This document shows positions 6,566 to 12,556 of a stretch of 24,572 nucleotides of DNA, in pieces. How positions within the stretch are numbered: position 1 is the first letter of the stretch; each line of letters starts with the position of its first letter. The notes beneath the pieces are model-generated. The model made no database searches and had not been told where the DNA came from. It saw nothing but the letters and a program-made list of their open reading frames with translations. Origin of the DNA: Candidatus Falkowbacteria bacterium RIFCSPLOWO2_12_FULL_45_13 (GTDB taxonomy: Bacteria > Patescibacteriota > Patescibacteriia > Patescibacteriales > GWC2-42-12); assembly GCA_001778055.1 (NCBI GenBank), contig MFFY01000034.1, positions 1 to 24,572 of the forward strand, read 5' to 3'. The position numbers were made by a program, and so were the translations under genes.

Positions 6566-7477
6566 TTATTTTTTCCCTTGCAAATATTTATAGGCCGACA
6601 AAGCCGCTACCGCGCCCTGACCGCAGCCAATTACGATTTGCTTAAATTCAATCTGCGTCACGTCGCCAGCCGCGAACATGCCTTCCAGGCTGGTCCTACA
6701 ACATAAGTCCACAATAATCTGCCCTTTGCCGTCTCTTTCAACCAGGTCCGCCACTAAGTCGGTTTTTGGCTGATGGCCGATCTCAACAAACAAGCCGTCA
6801 ACCTCCAGCCACCGCATTGTCTGATCAGTGTGATTGACCACCTTTATTTTTTCCAGTTTCTGCTTACCCGATATTTCGATAATATCACTCTCCAATATTA
6901 CCTTTACGTTCTCTTTATTTTTAACCTCATCAATCAAAATCTCAAAACCTTTAAATTTGGATTTGTGGTAAACCAAATAAACATTGCGGGCGATTTTAGA
7001 CAACACCTCGGCGGCGTCCAGGGCCGCGTTGCCGCCGCCGATCACAGCCACTGTTTTTCCTTTAAAAAGAGGCGCGTCGCAATTGGCGCAATAACTGATG
7101 CCCCTGCCCACAAATTCTCTTTCATTAGGCAAACTCAAAACTTTGGGCATTAAACCCATGGCTATAATTACGGTCTTGCTCTCATATTTTTCCTGATTCG
7201 CCTGAATTACAAAATTACCATCATCCTGCCTGATTATTTGACTTACTTCTGCTATCCGTATTTTCGCGCCCAAACTTTTTGCTTGTTCGTATATATCAGT
7301 GACTAAGTTTGTTCCTTTAATCAATTTGATTCCCGGATAATTTTCAATCTCTGAAGTCCAAATAATTTGACCGCCAATATCTTTAGAGATAACCAAAGTT
7401 TTCATCATGCGCCTAGTGGCATAAATAGCCGCGGTCAAACCAGTTGGTCCGGCGCCAATTATTATTACATCAAACAT
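6566..7477 (-). CDS. trxB: Thioredoxin-disulfide reductase (NAD(P)H-dependent)
   Basis: A 303-aa flavoprotein of the low-molecular-weight thioredoxin reductase class. An N-terminal FAD-binding IIGAGPTGLTAAIYA motif (about 7-20) is followed by the redox-active CANC pair (C130, C133), where the family has CATC, and a second dinucleotide-binding motif VIGGGNAALDAAEVL (about 145-159). The C-terminal FAD motif is GMFAAGDVTQ. It is expected to reduce thioredoxin using NADPH or NADH; the residues after the GGGNAA motif do not decide between them. The trxA gene lies just upstream on the same strand (gap 180 bases containing two palindromes), supporting a thioredoxin pair. rnhB follows 8 bases later. 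Confidence 0.95.
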   Translation of the reverse strand: MFDVIIIGAGPTGLTAAIYATRRMMKTLVISKDIGGQIIWTSEIENYPGIKLIKGTNLVTDIYEQAKSLGAKIRIAEVSQIIRQDDGNFVIQANQEKYESKTVIIAMGLMPKVLSLPNEREFVGRGISYCANCDAPLFKGKTVAVIGGGNAALDAAEVLSKIARNVYLVYHKSKFKGFEILIDEVKNKENVKVILESDIIEISGKQKLEKIKVVNHTDQTMRWLEVDGLFVEIGHQPKTDLVADLVERDGKGQIIVDLCCRTSLEGMFAAGDVTQIEFKQIVIGCGQGAVAALSAYKYLQGKK

Positions 7478-7586
7478 ATGTTATTCATTAATTTAAAATT
7501 TAAATTTAAAAAGAAAAATATGCTGTATTTATCCCCAATTTTTACACTTAATAAGTTTTTGCTAATATTAGATAATGTTAAAAGTA

Positions 7587-7608
7587 AAGTCCACAATAAT
7601 GTGGACTT
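7587..7608. repeat. Palindrome copy a (AGTCCACA...TGTGGACT family)
   Basis: A 9-bp perfect inverted repeat AAGTCCACA / TGTGGACTT around ATAA. Its 20-base core is identical to that of copy e at 8839-8876. It lies between trxA and trxB. Part of a five-member local family. Confidence 0.8.
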
Positions 7609-7622
7609 ATCCACTCAATTGA

Positions 7623-7658
7623 TAAAAAACTTAAGTCTACAATATTGTAGACTTAAGT
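7623..7658 (-). terminator. Palindrome copy b, likely trxA terminator
   Basis: A 30-base perfect palindrome (7629-7658) with arms containing AAGTCTACA / TGTAGACTT begins at the last base of the trxA stop codon. It is followed on the minus strand by six T. It has the geometry of an intrinsic terminator, although the stem is AT-rich. It belongs to the same palindrome family as 7587-7608, 8652-8674, 8791-8812 and 8839-8876. Confidence 0.65.
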
Positions 7659-7972
7659 CATTTGTTTTTATCAATCAGTTGTATTAAGTCGTCTTTAGAG
7701 CAATATCCCGATATACGATCATTCACCTTGCCTTTTTTAAAAATTAAAAAGGTCGGTATGCTCATAACATTATATTTAACCGCGATGCTTTGATCATCAT
7801 CTATGTTCACTTTACCAATTTTAATATTCTGATCTTTATTTTCTTTTATCATTTCATCAATAATCGGAGCCATCATTTGGCATGGCCCGCACCAGGCGGC
7901 AAAAAAATCAACCAACACTACACCGGCGTTTTCTTCAACTTCTTGCTTAAAATTGTCTTTGTTAAATATCAT
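7658..7972 (-). CDS. trxA: Thioredoxin
   Basis: A 104-aa thioredoxin of classical length. The active site FFAAWCGPCQMMAPIIDE has W27-C28-G29-P30-C31, and the cis-proline loop is MSIPTFLIFKKG (I-P-T). It acts as a cytoplasmic disulfide reductant recycled by the reductase encoded downstream at 6566-7477. The stop is TGA, which supports the standard code. The start ATG at 7972 is well supported by family alignment (MIFNKDNFKQEV), although no Shine-Dalgarno site is visible. A palindromic hairpin with a T-run begins at the stop codon. Confidence 0.97.
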   Translation of the reverse strand: MIFNKDNFKQEVEENAGVVLVDFFAAWCGPCQMMAPIIDEMIKENKDQNIKIGKVNIDDDQSIAVKYNVMSIPTFLIFKKGKVNDRISGYCSKDDLIQLIDKNK

Positions 7973-8082
7973 ATTTTTCTGTTCTATACGAAACGATTTA
8001 AATTATTAATAGTACCTACGCACTCCTATATTTAGGTTAAAATTATTTAAAAAATACTGTTTACTTTTATAAACTTTATATA

Positions 8083-8140
8083 ATGCGAATACCGCGAATT
8101 AGTATGCGAATGTCGCAAATAATATTCGCGGCATTCGCAT
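8083..8140. repeat. Inverted repeat, 17-bp arms
   Basis: Arms 8083-8099 and 8124-8140 pair with one mismatch; the 24-base centre can form a small GCGA/TCGC hairpin, giving a cruciform-prone block. It is not followed by a T-run, so it is probably a repeat and not a terminator. Confidence 0.65.
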
Positions 8141-8289
8141 AAATTAGCGGGTTGGCATTATTTTATAGTTTTTTAGAAAAAAAGAACAATTTTTTTATAA
8201 TATCAGCTAAAAAATTAAGAATTCGTAAGTCATGTAATCAAATGACTTGTCGGCCACTTATATTTCCCTGGCTCTTTTTATAATTTTTA

Positions 8290-8336
8290 GAACTTACGCA
8301 GTTAACTCCGGAGGTTTTTTCAAACGCGTAAGTCCT
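8290..8336. repeat. Structured direct repeat, copy 1
   Basis: A 47-base sequence starting GAACTTACGC and ending GCGTAAGTCCT. The 8-bp stem ACTTACGC/GCGTAAGT encloses AACTCCGGAGGTT and a T6 run. A second copy is at 8905-8950, with about 37 of 47 positions matching. It lies just beyond the 3' end of tRNA-Ala. Identity unknown. Confidence 0.7.
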
Positions 8337-8377
8337 AATTTTATTGAATTCCATAGTACTGCTGGCCAAGAAAACTT

Positions 8378-8451
8378 TGGTGGACCTATGGGGAGTCGAA
8401 CCCCAACTTCGTCCATGCCATGGACGCGTAATACCGCTTTACTATAGGCCC
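8378..8451 (-). tRNA. tRNA-Ala (anticodon GGC), CCA encoded
   Basis: Minus-strand cloverleaf: acceptor GGGCCTA pairs with TAGGTCC, including the G3:U70 wobble that is the alanine identity element. The D stem is GTAA/TTAC, the anticodon stem CGTCC/GGACG has loop ATGGCAT (anticodon GGC), and the T stem TGGGG/CCCCA has loop TTCGACT. The discriminator A at 8381 is followed by genome-encoded CCA (8380-8378). Confidence 0.95.
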
Positions 8452-8480
8452 TAATTATCATTTAATGATCTTGCGTGAAT

Positions 8481-8562
8481 CTATGGGCATTAGCCCCTAA
8501 ATGTAGACAATACAAATTTTTCCAAAAATTTGTACTCCTAGTGTAACAGACTAATGCCATGG
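8481..8562. repeat. Long imperfect hairpin between two tRNA genes
   Basis: Outer arms 8481-8493 (CTATGGGCATTAG) and 8551-8562 (CTAATGCCATGG) pair with a bulge. Inside, 8511-8521 and 8524-8534 form a perfect 11-bp stem TACAAATTTTT/AAAAATTTGTA. It occupies the spacer between tRNA-Arg and tRNA-Ala. It may be a small repeat element or an RNA-processing structure; there is no coding capacity. Confidence 0.55.
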
Positions 8563-8651
8563 ACGTAAGTCGGGAGAAATTTATTTAATGTTAGCTAAAA
8601 TTTAAATATTTAAACTAAAATTAGCTAAAATATTACTATTAACACATACTT

Positions 8652-8674
8652 ATGTCTACATTATCGTGGACTTT
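8652..8674. repeat. Palindrome copy c, downstream of tRNA-Arg
   Basis: A GTCTACA...GTGGAC inverted repeat with a T·G wobble. The 22-base string from 8654 recurs exactly at 8792-8813 (copy d), so identical direct copies flank the tRNA-Arg gene. Confidence 0.75.
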
Positions 8675-8698
8675 ACTTCCTTCTCAAGCAAATATTTG

Positions 8699-8770
8699 TG
8701 CCCTCGAGAAGAATCGAACTTCTGTCTAGGGCTTAGGAGTCCCTTGTTCTATCCACTGAACTACGAGGGC
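8699..8770 (-). tRNA. tRNA-Arg (anticodon CCT)
   Basis: Minus-strand cloverleaf: acceptor GCCCTCG/CGAGGGC is a perfect 7 bp, the D arm is GTTC/GAAC, and the anticodon loop CTCCTAA gives CCT (codon AGG). The T stem AGAAG/CTTCT has loop TTCGATT. The anticodon stem AGGGA/GCCCT has an A·G mismatch next to the loop (31-39). CCA is not encoded after the discriminator A, unlike the neighbouring tRNA-Ala. Confidence 0.93.
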
Positions 8771-8790
8771 TTAATTTTGAACATGACTTT

Positions 8791-8812
8791 AGTCTACATT
8801 ATCGTGGACTTT
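8791..8812. repeat. Palindrome copy d, upstream of tRNA-Arg
   Basis: Same GTCTACATTATCGTGGAC core as copy c at 8652-8674, in the same orientation, on the other side of the tRNA-Arg gene. Confidence 0.75.
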
Positions 8813-8838
8813 AACATAATACTGAATTTAAGCTAAAT

Positions 8839-8876
8839 ATATACTTTAGTCCACAATAATGTGGACTAAAGTATAT
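8839..8876. repeat. Palindrome copy e (17-bp perfect arms)
   Basis: A perfect inverted repeat with 17-bp arms (8839-8855 and 8860-8876) around ATAA. Its core AGTCCACA/TGTGGACT is identical to copy a at 7587-7608. This is the longest member of the family. Confidence 0.82.
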
Positions 8877-8904
8877 TAATGACTACTATTTTATCCCATT
8901 TTTT

Positions 8905-8950
8905 GAACTTACACGATAAACTCCGAAGTTTTTTCAAGCGAGTAAGTCCT
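8905..8950. repeat. Structured direct repeat, copy 2
   Basis: GAACTTACACG...CGAGTAAGTCCT, about 46 bases, related to 8290-8336. The outer stem ACTTAC/GTAAGT is kept, and the inner AACTCCG, the T6 run and CAA are conserved. A CTGGAAG/CTTCCAG hairpin follows directly; copy 1 has a weakly similar downstream segment. Confidence 0.7.
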
Positions 8951-9141
8951 CTTATTATCTGGAAGCGTAATTATTGATCTTCCAGGAAAACGACTTTCTC
9001 TTAAATTTTAAACTGCTTGACCGCGCCTTTTGATTAATTGTTATAGAGCTAAATTCATTATAGCTAAGATAATAATTTTTTACTACTAAAAAACACCAAC
9101 TATCGGTGCATTAATTTCCATTATAATCCAATTATTTTATT

Positions 9142-9170
9142 TTGACAAACCATAAAGACTCGCCTAAGAT
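9142..9170 (+). promoter_or_regulatory. Sigma-70-type promoter of the bactofilin gene
   Basis: TTGACA at 9142-9147, a 17-bp spacer, and TAAGAT at 9165-9170. The expected start is near 9177, leaving an untranslated leader of about 49 bases before ATG 9226. Confidence 0.7.
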
Positions 9171-9225
9171 TAAAATAGCTAAATTGCCGGCATTTTTTAA
9201 TTTTATTTAACTTAACCATACATCT

Positions 9226-9612
9226 ATGTTCAACAAACCAAGCCAAGGAGGAACATCAAACAAATTTGAAACCATCATTGGGCCATCGGTTAAAGTAAAG
9301 GGCGACTTTAACGCTCAAGGAAATATCATAGTCGAGGGTATAGTTGATGGCAACCTTAAAACTGCCGGCAATCTAGAAGTGGGAGGAAAGGCCAAAATAA
9401 CCGCCAACCTAGAAGCCAGAGAAGCTAAGGTCGGGGGAGAAATTAAGGGAAATATTAAAACCAAGGGGTTTTTAGAAATCACCGCCACAGCCAAAATTTT
9501 TGGAGATATTGAAGCCGCCAGCCTTTCAGTTGAGCGTGGAGCGGTTTTAAATGGTAAATGCGTTATGCCAGCCGGGGTTGAGGATATTAAAAAAGTAAAC
9601 AAGGATAAATAA
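9226..9612 (+). CDS. Bactofilin (polymer-forming cytoskeletal protein)
   Basis: A 128-aa bactofilin (DUF583). A short flexible N-terminus is followed by a right-handed beta-helix core of repeated turns such as IIVEGIVDGNLKTAGNLEV, AKVGGEIKGNIKTKG and TATAKIFGDIEAAS, with the periodic G-x-I/V pattern and closing turn VERGAVLNGKCVMP. Bactofilins polymerise without nucleotides and organise cell-shape or cell-wall enzymes. The length is typical. A near-consensus promoter precedes it. The DAG-kinase-like gene follows 35 bases downstream, so the two may be co-transcribed. No Shine-Dalgarno site is visible. Confidence 0.92.
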   Translation: MFNKPSQGGTSNKFETIIGPSVKVKGDFNAQGNIIVEGIVDGNLKTAGNLEVGGKAKITANLEAREAKVGGEIKGNIKTKGFLEITATAKIFGDIEAASLSVERGAVLNGKCVMPAGVEDIKKVNKDK

Positions 9613-9615
9613 ATC

Positions 9616-9636
9616 AATAGTTTTGTAACCATCTCA
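9616..9636. repeat. Solo 21-bp copy of the 1115-1135 / 1272-1292 repeat arm
   Basis: These 21 bases (beginning AATAGTTTTG and ending CCATCTCA) are identical to 1272-1292 and reverse-complementary to 1115-1135, more than 8 kb away. No partner arm is nearby. It lies in the 35-base gap between two genes, so it is probably a relic end or a solo insertion. Confidence 0.8.
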
Positions 9637-9647
9637 ATATAACTTAA

Positions 9648-10397
9648 ATGAACATTTTTATTTACGATTCTTTTTTGAATCATAAAAAATATGACCGTCT
9701 GTTAGCTCGCCTGGAAACCAGAATTACCGATCTGGGATTAAATGGAAAAATTTCCCGGCTAAGCTTAACCAGAAATGTTAATGACACGGTCAGGCACGAA
9801 CTTAAGGCCGGCGCCAAAACCATTATCGCGGTTGGCAACAATAAAACCATCCACCAGATAATTAACGCTCTGGCCGGCAGCCCGGCCCCCCTGGGCATCA
9901 TCCCTATCGGGGAAAAAAATAACGATATCGCCAAAAGCCTGGGCATTAAATCGGTTGACGAAGCTTGCGATGTCTTGTCGGCCAGATTGTTAGCCAGATT
10001 AGACTTGGGTTCGGCCAAACAAACCCATTTTCTGGGCAACGCCACCATAGAAAATCAAGGCACCATGATCAATATAAGCAATGATTACAGCATTGAAGCC
10101 ACGGGCAAGGGCTTAATCCACATTTTTAATCTGGCCAGCCCGGAGATTGCCCTGCCGGCGCAAGTTAAGGCCGCGCCTGATGATGGAATTTTAGAGCTGG
10201 TAATTCAGGCCCAAATCAATAAAAACGTTTTTTCTAAAAAAGACAGCCAATCGATCTTTAAAATTCAAAAAGTAACGGTTAGCAATCCTAAGGCCAAATT
10301 AATTTTAGATGGATCGGCCTCCCTGACTACGCCCGCGGAAATCACGGTGGTTAAACAATGCCTGAACGTCATTGTCGGAAAAAATAGAAACTTCTAA
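9648..10397 (+). CDS. Diacylglycerol-kinase-like protein with altered nucleotide motif
   Basis: A 249-aa protein with the fold pattern of the DAGK/YegS/NAD-kinase superfamily. A beta-alpha region ends in TIIAVGNNKTIHQIINALAG (61-77 region), matching VGGDGTxxEVxNGL in the family. It is followed by PLGIIPIGEKNNDIAKSLGI, matching LGIIPxGTxNDFAxxLGI. A C-terminal beta-sandwich part is suggested by DGILELVIQAQ and AKLILDGS. The glycine-rich GGDGT loop has become GNNKT, losing the aspartate, so kinase activity is doubtful and it may be a regulatory or lipid-binding relative. ATG 9648 follows the bactofilin gene by 35 bases. The stop codon starts a long palindrome shared with yidC. Confidence 0.72.
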   Translation: MNIFIYDSFLNHKKYDRLLARLETRITDLGLNGKISRLSLTRNVNDTVRHELKAGAKTIIAVGNNKTIHQIINALAGSPAPLGIIPIGEKNNDIAKSLGIKSVDEACDVLSARLLARLDLGSAKQTHFLGNATIENQGTMINISNDYSIEATGKGLIHIFNLASPEIALPAQVKAAPDDGILELVIQAQINKNVFSKKDSQSIFKIQKVTVSNPKAKLILDGSASLTTPAEITVVKQCLNVIVGKNRNF

Positions 10398-10520
10398 AAT
10401 AAACCCGAAAAGAACGAACATAAGACGAATAACACGAATTTAAAAAAGACGTTCCAGAAAATGGAGCGTCTTATTCTTTTCGTTAATTTCGTTATGGGTT
10501 CGTTCTTTTCGGGTTTATTT
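10397..10520. terminator. Bidirectional stop-to-stop palindromic terminator
   Basis: Convergent genes (ending at 10397 and 10515) share a long hairpin. Outer arms 10397-10419 and 10498-10520 are a perfect 23-bp inverted repeat. A central hairpin AAGACGTTCCA / TGGAGCGTCTT (10446-10456 with 10462-10472, one G·U) has A-rich and T-rich flanks on the respective sides. It should end transcripts from both directions. Confidence 0.8.
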
Positions 10521-11222
10521 CTGCTTAAATAAATATAACTGCTGCAAGGCGGTCAAAACCGTGGTCACCAGCCAATACAGGGCCAGACCGCCGGGAAAAG
10601 TCATGCCAATCACGGTGGTCAAAATTGGCATAAAATAAAGCATCTGCTTATTCATTATTGCCATCATATCCTCGTCCTTGGCGCCGTTGCCGCGCACTTC
10701 CGGCCGCCTGGTAATCATCATCTTGGCCTGCCAAAACTGCGCCACGCCGGCCAGAACCGCTAAAATTATATTGGGCTTTGACAGATCAACCAATCCCAAA
10801 GAGACTGGATTAATCGCTCCCGGCTGGCTGATAAAAGAATAAACATTATTCAGCGCCTGGTTGCTTAGGCCGTCTCTGAAGACGATAAAAACCGCCCAGA
10901 GAAAGGGGAGCTGGACGAGCAGCGGCAGGCAGGAAGAAAAGGGATTCACTTTTTCCTGTTTATATAGTTGCATCATAGCCCGGCCCAATTCTTCCTTGCT
11001 GTGGGAATATTTTTTCTTAAGTTCATCAATTTTAGGTTGCAGGTTTTGCAAAGATTTCTGCGATTTAATTGATTGCTTTGATAGGGGCAATAATATGGCC
11101 TTAATAATTATCGTCATGGCTATAATGGCCAGACCGATATCGTGCCCGGGAATAATGTTGTATAAAAAAACCAGCAAATTTAAAATTGGTTCGTAAAAAA
11201 CTGCGTGAAAAATTGAAGACAT
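10515..11222 (-). CDS. yidC: YidC/Oxa1 membrane protein insertase (short form)
   Basis: A 235-aa insertase that integrates membrane proteins with or without SecYEG. It is the short form without the large periplasmic domain of E. coli YidC. It shows the first core helix GLAIIAMTIIIKAILLPLS, the cytoplasmic coiled region QPKIDELKKKYSHSKEELG, and PLLVQLPFLWAVFIVF. The later helices include MPILTTVIGMTFPGGLALYWLVT, with the family motif F-P-x-G-L-x-L-Y-W. The conserved groove arginine is a lysine here (K41). There is no lipobox signal. Origin-proximal order rpmH-rnpA-yidD-yidC is the classical arrangement. Confidence 0.96.
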   Translation of the reverse strand: MSSIFHAVFYEPILNLLVFLYNIIPGHDIGLAIIAMTIIIKAILLPLSKQSIKSQKSLQNLQPKIDELKKKYSHSKEELGRAMMQLYKQEKVNPFSSCLPLLVQLPFLWAVFIVFRDGLSNQALNNVYSFISQPGAINPVSLGLVDLSKPNIILAVLAGVAQFWQAKMMITRRPEVRGNGAKDEDMMAIMNKQMLYFMPILTTVIGMTFPGGLALYWLVTTVLTALQQLYLFKQK

Positions 11223-11241
11223 AGATAATTGTGCTAAGAGT

Positions 11242-11388
11242 AGGCGGACGGAAATATTGATTTTTCACTTAGACAAAATCTGTGCATTTTTTCTTAAAAT
11301 TATTTTTATCTTAGCTTAAAATATAATAATTTTAAGAAAAAATTGCTACGATTTTGTATGCGTTTAAAATCAATATTTCCGTCCGCCT
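11242..11388. repeat. 147-bp long palindromic element between yidD and yidC
   Basis: Perfect 22-bp terminal inverted repeats (11242-11263 and 11367-11388, beginning AGGCGGACGG) enclose a second near-perfect stem in which ACAAAATC and TTTTTTCTTAAAATTAT pair with their complements. The whole element folds on itself. It has no coding capacity. GC-rich ends in AT-rich DNA suggest an inserted MITE-like repeat; no clear target duplication is seen. In the yidD-yidC transcript it would form a long hairpin. Confidence 0.78.
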
Positions 11389-11424
11389 CTAACTATAATA
11401 TTATCGTTATAAATTTTTAAACTA

Positions 11425-11673
11425 CTATTTTACCGGATCAGCCCCCCCGGCATTAAACGGATTACAGCGCAGGACGCGCCAAACGGCTTTGCCCCCGCCT
11501 TTTAAAAAACCATACTTTTCTATGGCTTGAATGGCATATTCCGAGCAGGTGGGTTGAAAGCGGCAAAAGCCAAAAGGATAAAAAAATTTTAAAAAGCCAT
11601 GATCAAAAGAAAGCGTTTTTTGATAGACTCTTAAAATTTTTACCGCGATCAGGCGCGGATAGAACTTTAACAT
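11425..11673 (-). CDS. yidD: YidD membrane protein insertion efficiency factor
   Basis: An 82-aa protein with the full family signature: FYPFGFCRFQPTCSEYA, then AIEKYGFLKGGGKAVWRVLRCNPFNAGGADPVK, including the three conserved cysteines. YidD is a small amphipathic membrane-associated protein that supports YidC-dependent insertion. It lies between rnpA (gap 85 bases) and yidC (gap 202 bases, filled by a palindromic element). The length is typical. Confidence 0.96.
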   Translation of the reverse strand: MLKFYPRLIAVKILRVYQKTLSFDHGFLKFFYPFGFCRFQPTCSEYAIQAIEKYGFLKGGGKAVWRVLRCNPFNAGGADPVK

Positions 11674-11758
11674 AATAATTACTTGATAAACTGACGGCCA
11701 TTAAATAAGCCGGGCTTAACAAACGGTGGCGGTAACCTTTGATGTTGCTGTTTAGCTT

Positions 11759-12100
11759 TTATTTAAAAATTTTCAGCCCCTTAAAAATTTTCTCTAATTC
11801 GCTTTTAACGTTTGCGTATGTCTGATTTAAAAAACCGGGCAAAGCCATAATCGCCAAATCAAAACCCGGTTTTAATTTTTTGTCCAGCTCCCAGACCGCT
11901 TGCCTTAGCTGCCTTTTTAATCTATTTCTTTCCGTGGCTTTTTTGCTAACCTTGGCGCCTACTATTATACCAAAACGGTTAAAATTAGACTGGTTGGTTA
12001 AAATTTTAACGCCCAGCAATTTGGTGTAGTAGGCTCTACCCTGCTTAAAAATTTTTTCAAAATCTTTTTGTTTAACTAAGCTGCGCTGTTTGGCAAACAT
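11759..12100 (-). CDS. rnpA: Ribonuclease P protein component
   Basis: A 113-aa RNase P protein subunit, which binds the catalytic RNA and helps mature tRNA 5' ends. The N-terminal LVKQKDFEKIFKQGR is followed by FGIIVGAKVSKKATERNRLK, which carries the family RNR signature, and then RQLRQAVWEL. The protein is strongly basic. The start ATG at 12100 is one base after the rpmH stop codon, indicating translational coupling in an rpmH-rnpA unit. Confidence 0.96.
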   Translation of the reverse strand: MFAKQRSLVKQKDFEKIFKQGRAYYTKLLGVKILTNQSNFNRFGIIVGAKVSKKATERNRLKRQLRQAVWELDKKLKPGFDLAIMALPGFLNQTYANVKSELEKIFKGLKIFK

Positions 12101-12101
12101 A

Positions 12102-12239
12102 TTATTTGGACAATCTTTTTCTGCCCTTGGCCCTTCTTCTTTTTAAAACCGTGCGGCCGTTTTTAGTCAGCATCCGCCTTCTAAAACCATGCTTTCGCTT
12201 AGCTCTTTTTTTGTTCGGTTGATAAGTTCGTTTTGGCAT
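12102..12239 (-). CDS. rpmH: 50S ribosomal protein bL34
   Basis: A 45-codon basic gene found by reading the minus strand from ATG 12239 to TAA 12102. The protein starts MPKRTYQPNKKRAKRKHGF and continues RRRMLTKNGRTVLKRRRAKG to KRLSK, the unmistakable bL34 pattern (KRTYQPxxxKRxxxHGFRxRMxTxxGRxVLxxRRxKGRxxL). The length of 45 aa matches the family. It is the first gene of the leftward operon at the origin, with rnpA starting one base beyond its stop. Confidence 0.98.
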   Translation of the reverse strand: MPKRTYQPNKKRAKRKHGFRRRMLTKNGRTVLKRRRAKGRKRLSK

Positions 12240-12556
12240 ACATTGGTTACAAGGCTAAAAATTATAAAATTAATAAAATAAAACGTCTAACTAAAACTTT
12301 TTATCTTATAAACTTTATAACTATATAAACATAACACTTAAACTGCGCCCAGTCAATCGGAGCGCTAATATATTTAATATTTTTTAATTTTTTTGTTTTC
12401 CACCCCTTATTCACATCTTGTAAACCTTTTTTCTATTTTATATTTATTTTTTTACTGCTATAATTTTTATTATGCCGAAATGGCTGATTTGACTTTAAGA
12501 CAAAATATAATATTATACAATTAAACGCTTCTCCCTTAACCATAATCGTCGGGATT
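12240..12556. promoter_or_regulatory. Divergent rpmH/dnaA promoter region with a DnaA box
   Basis: A 317-base AT-rich region. For rpmH (minus): TTGACT at 12356-12351, a 17-bp spacer, and TATGTT at 12333-12328. For dnaA (plus): TTGACT at 12489-12494, a 16-bp spacer, and TATTAT at 12511-12516. Between them lies TTATTCACA at 12407-12415, matching the DnaA-box consensus TTATNCACA, with a weaker TTTTCCACC just upstream. DnaA autoregulation of this region is plausible. No gene is seen here. Confidence 0.6.

Larger units (their letters stand above)
7973..8377. other. Gene-free stretch upstream of trxA with hairpins
   Basis: About 400 bases with no credible coding frame. It contains an inverted repeat at 8083-8099 / 8124-8140 (ATGCGAATACC... 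facing ...GGCATTCGCAT, 16 of 17 matching), a smaller AAGTCAT/ATGACTT hairpin around 8227-8248, and copy 1 of a two-copy structured direct repeat at 8290-8336. I see no clear trxA promoter. Confidence 0.6.
8771..9225. other. Gene-free stretch between tRNA-Arg and the bactofilin gene
   Basis: About 455 bases without a credible gene. It contains palindrome copies d (8791-8812) and e (8839-8876), copy 2 of the structured direct repeat (8905-8950), a CTGGAAG/CTTCCAG hairpin (8959-8965 with 8979-8985), and the bactofilin promoter (9142-9170). No RNase P, tmRNA or SRP RNA signature was recognised. Confidence 0.6.

Noticed and set aside
6773..7153. 126-codon plus-strand ORF inside trxB
   Set aside because: Antisense shadow of the well-supported thioredoxin reductase gene.
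8247..8447. 66-codon ORF overlapping tRNA-Ala
   Set aside because: It runs antisense through a complete tRNA gene and a structured repeat.
7587..8876. Repeated palindromes considered as a CRISPR array
   Set aside because: Spacing is irregular, copies diverge and are interrupted by a tRNA gene; no spacers or cas genes are present.
8771..9225. Possible RNase P RNA, tmRNA or SRP RNA in the gene-free stretch
   Set aside because: None of the core signatures I looked for was found; only hairpins, repeats and a promoter.
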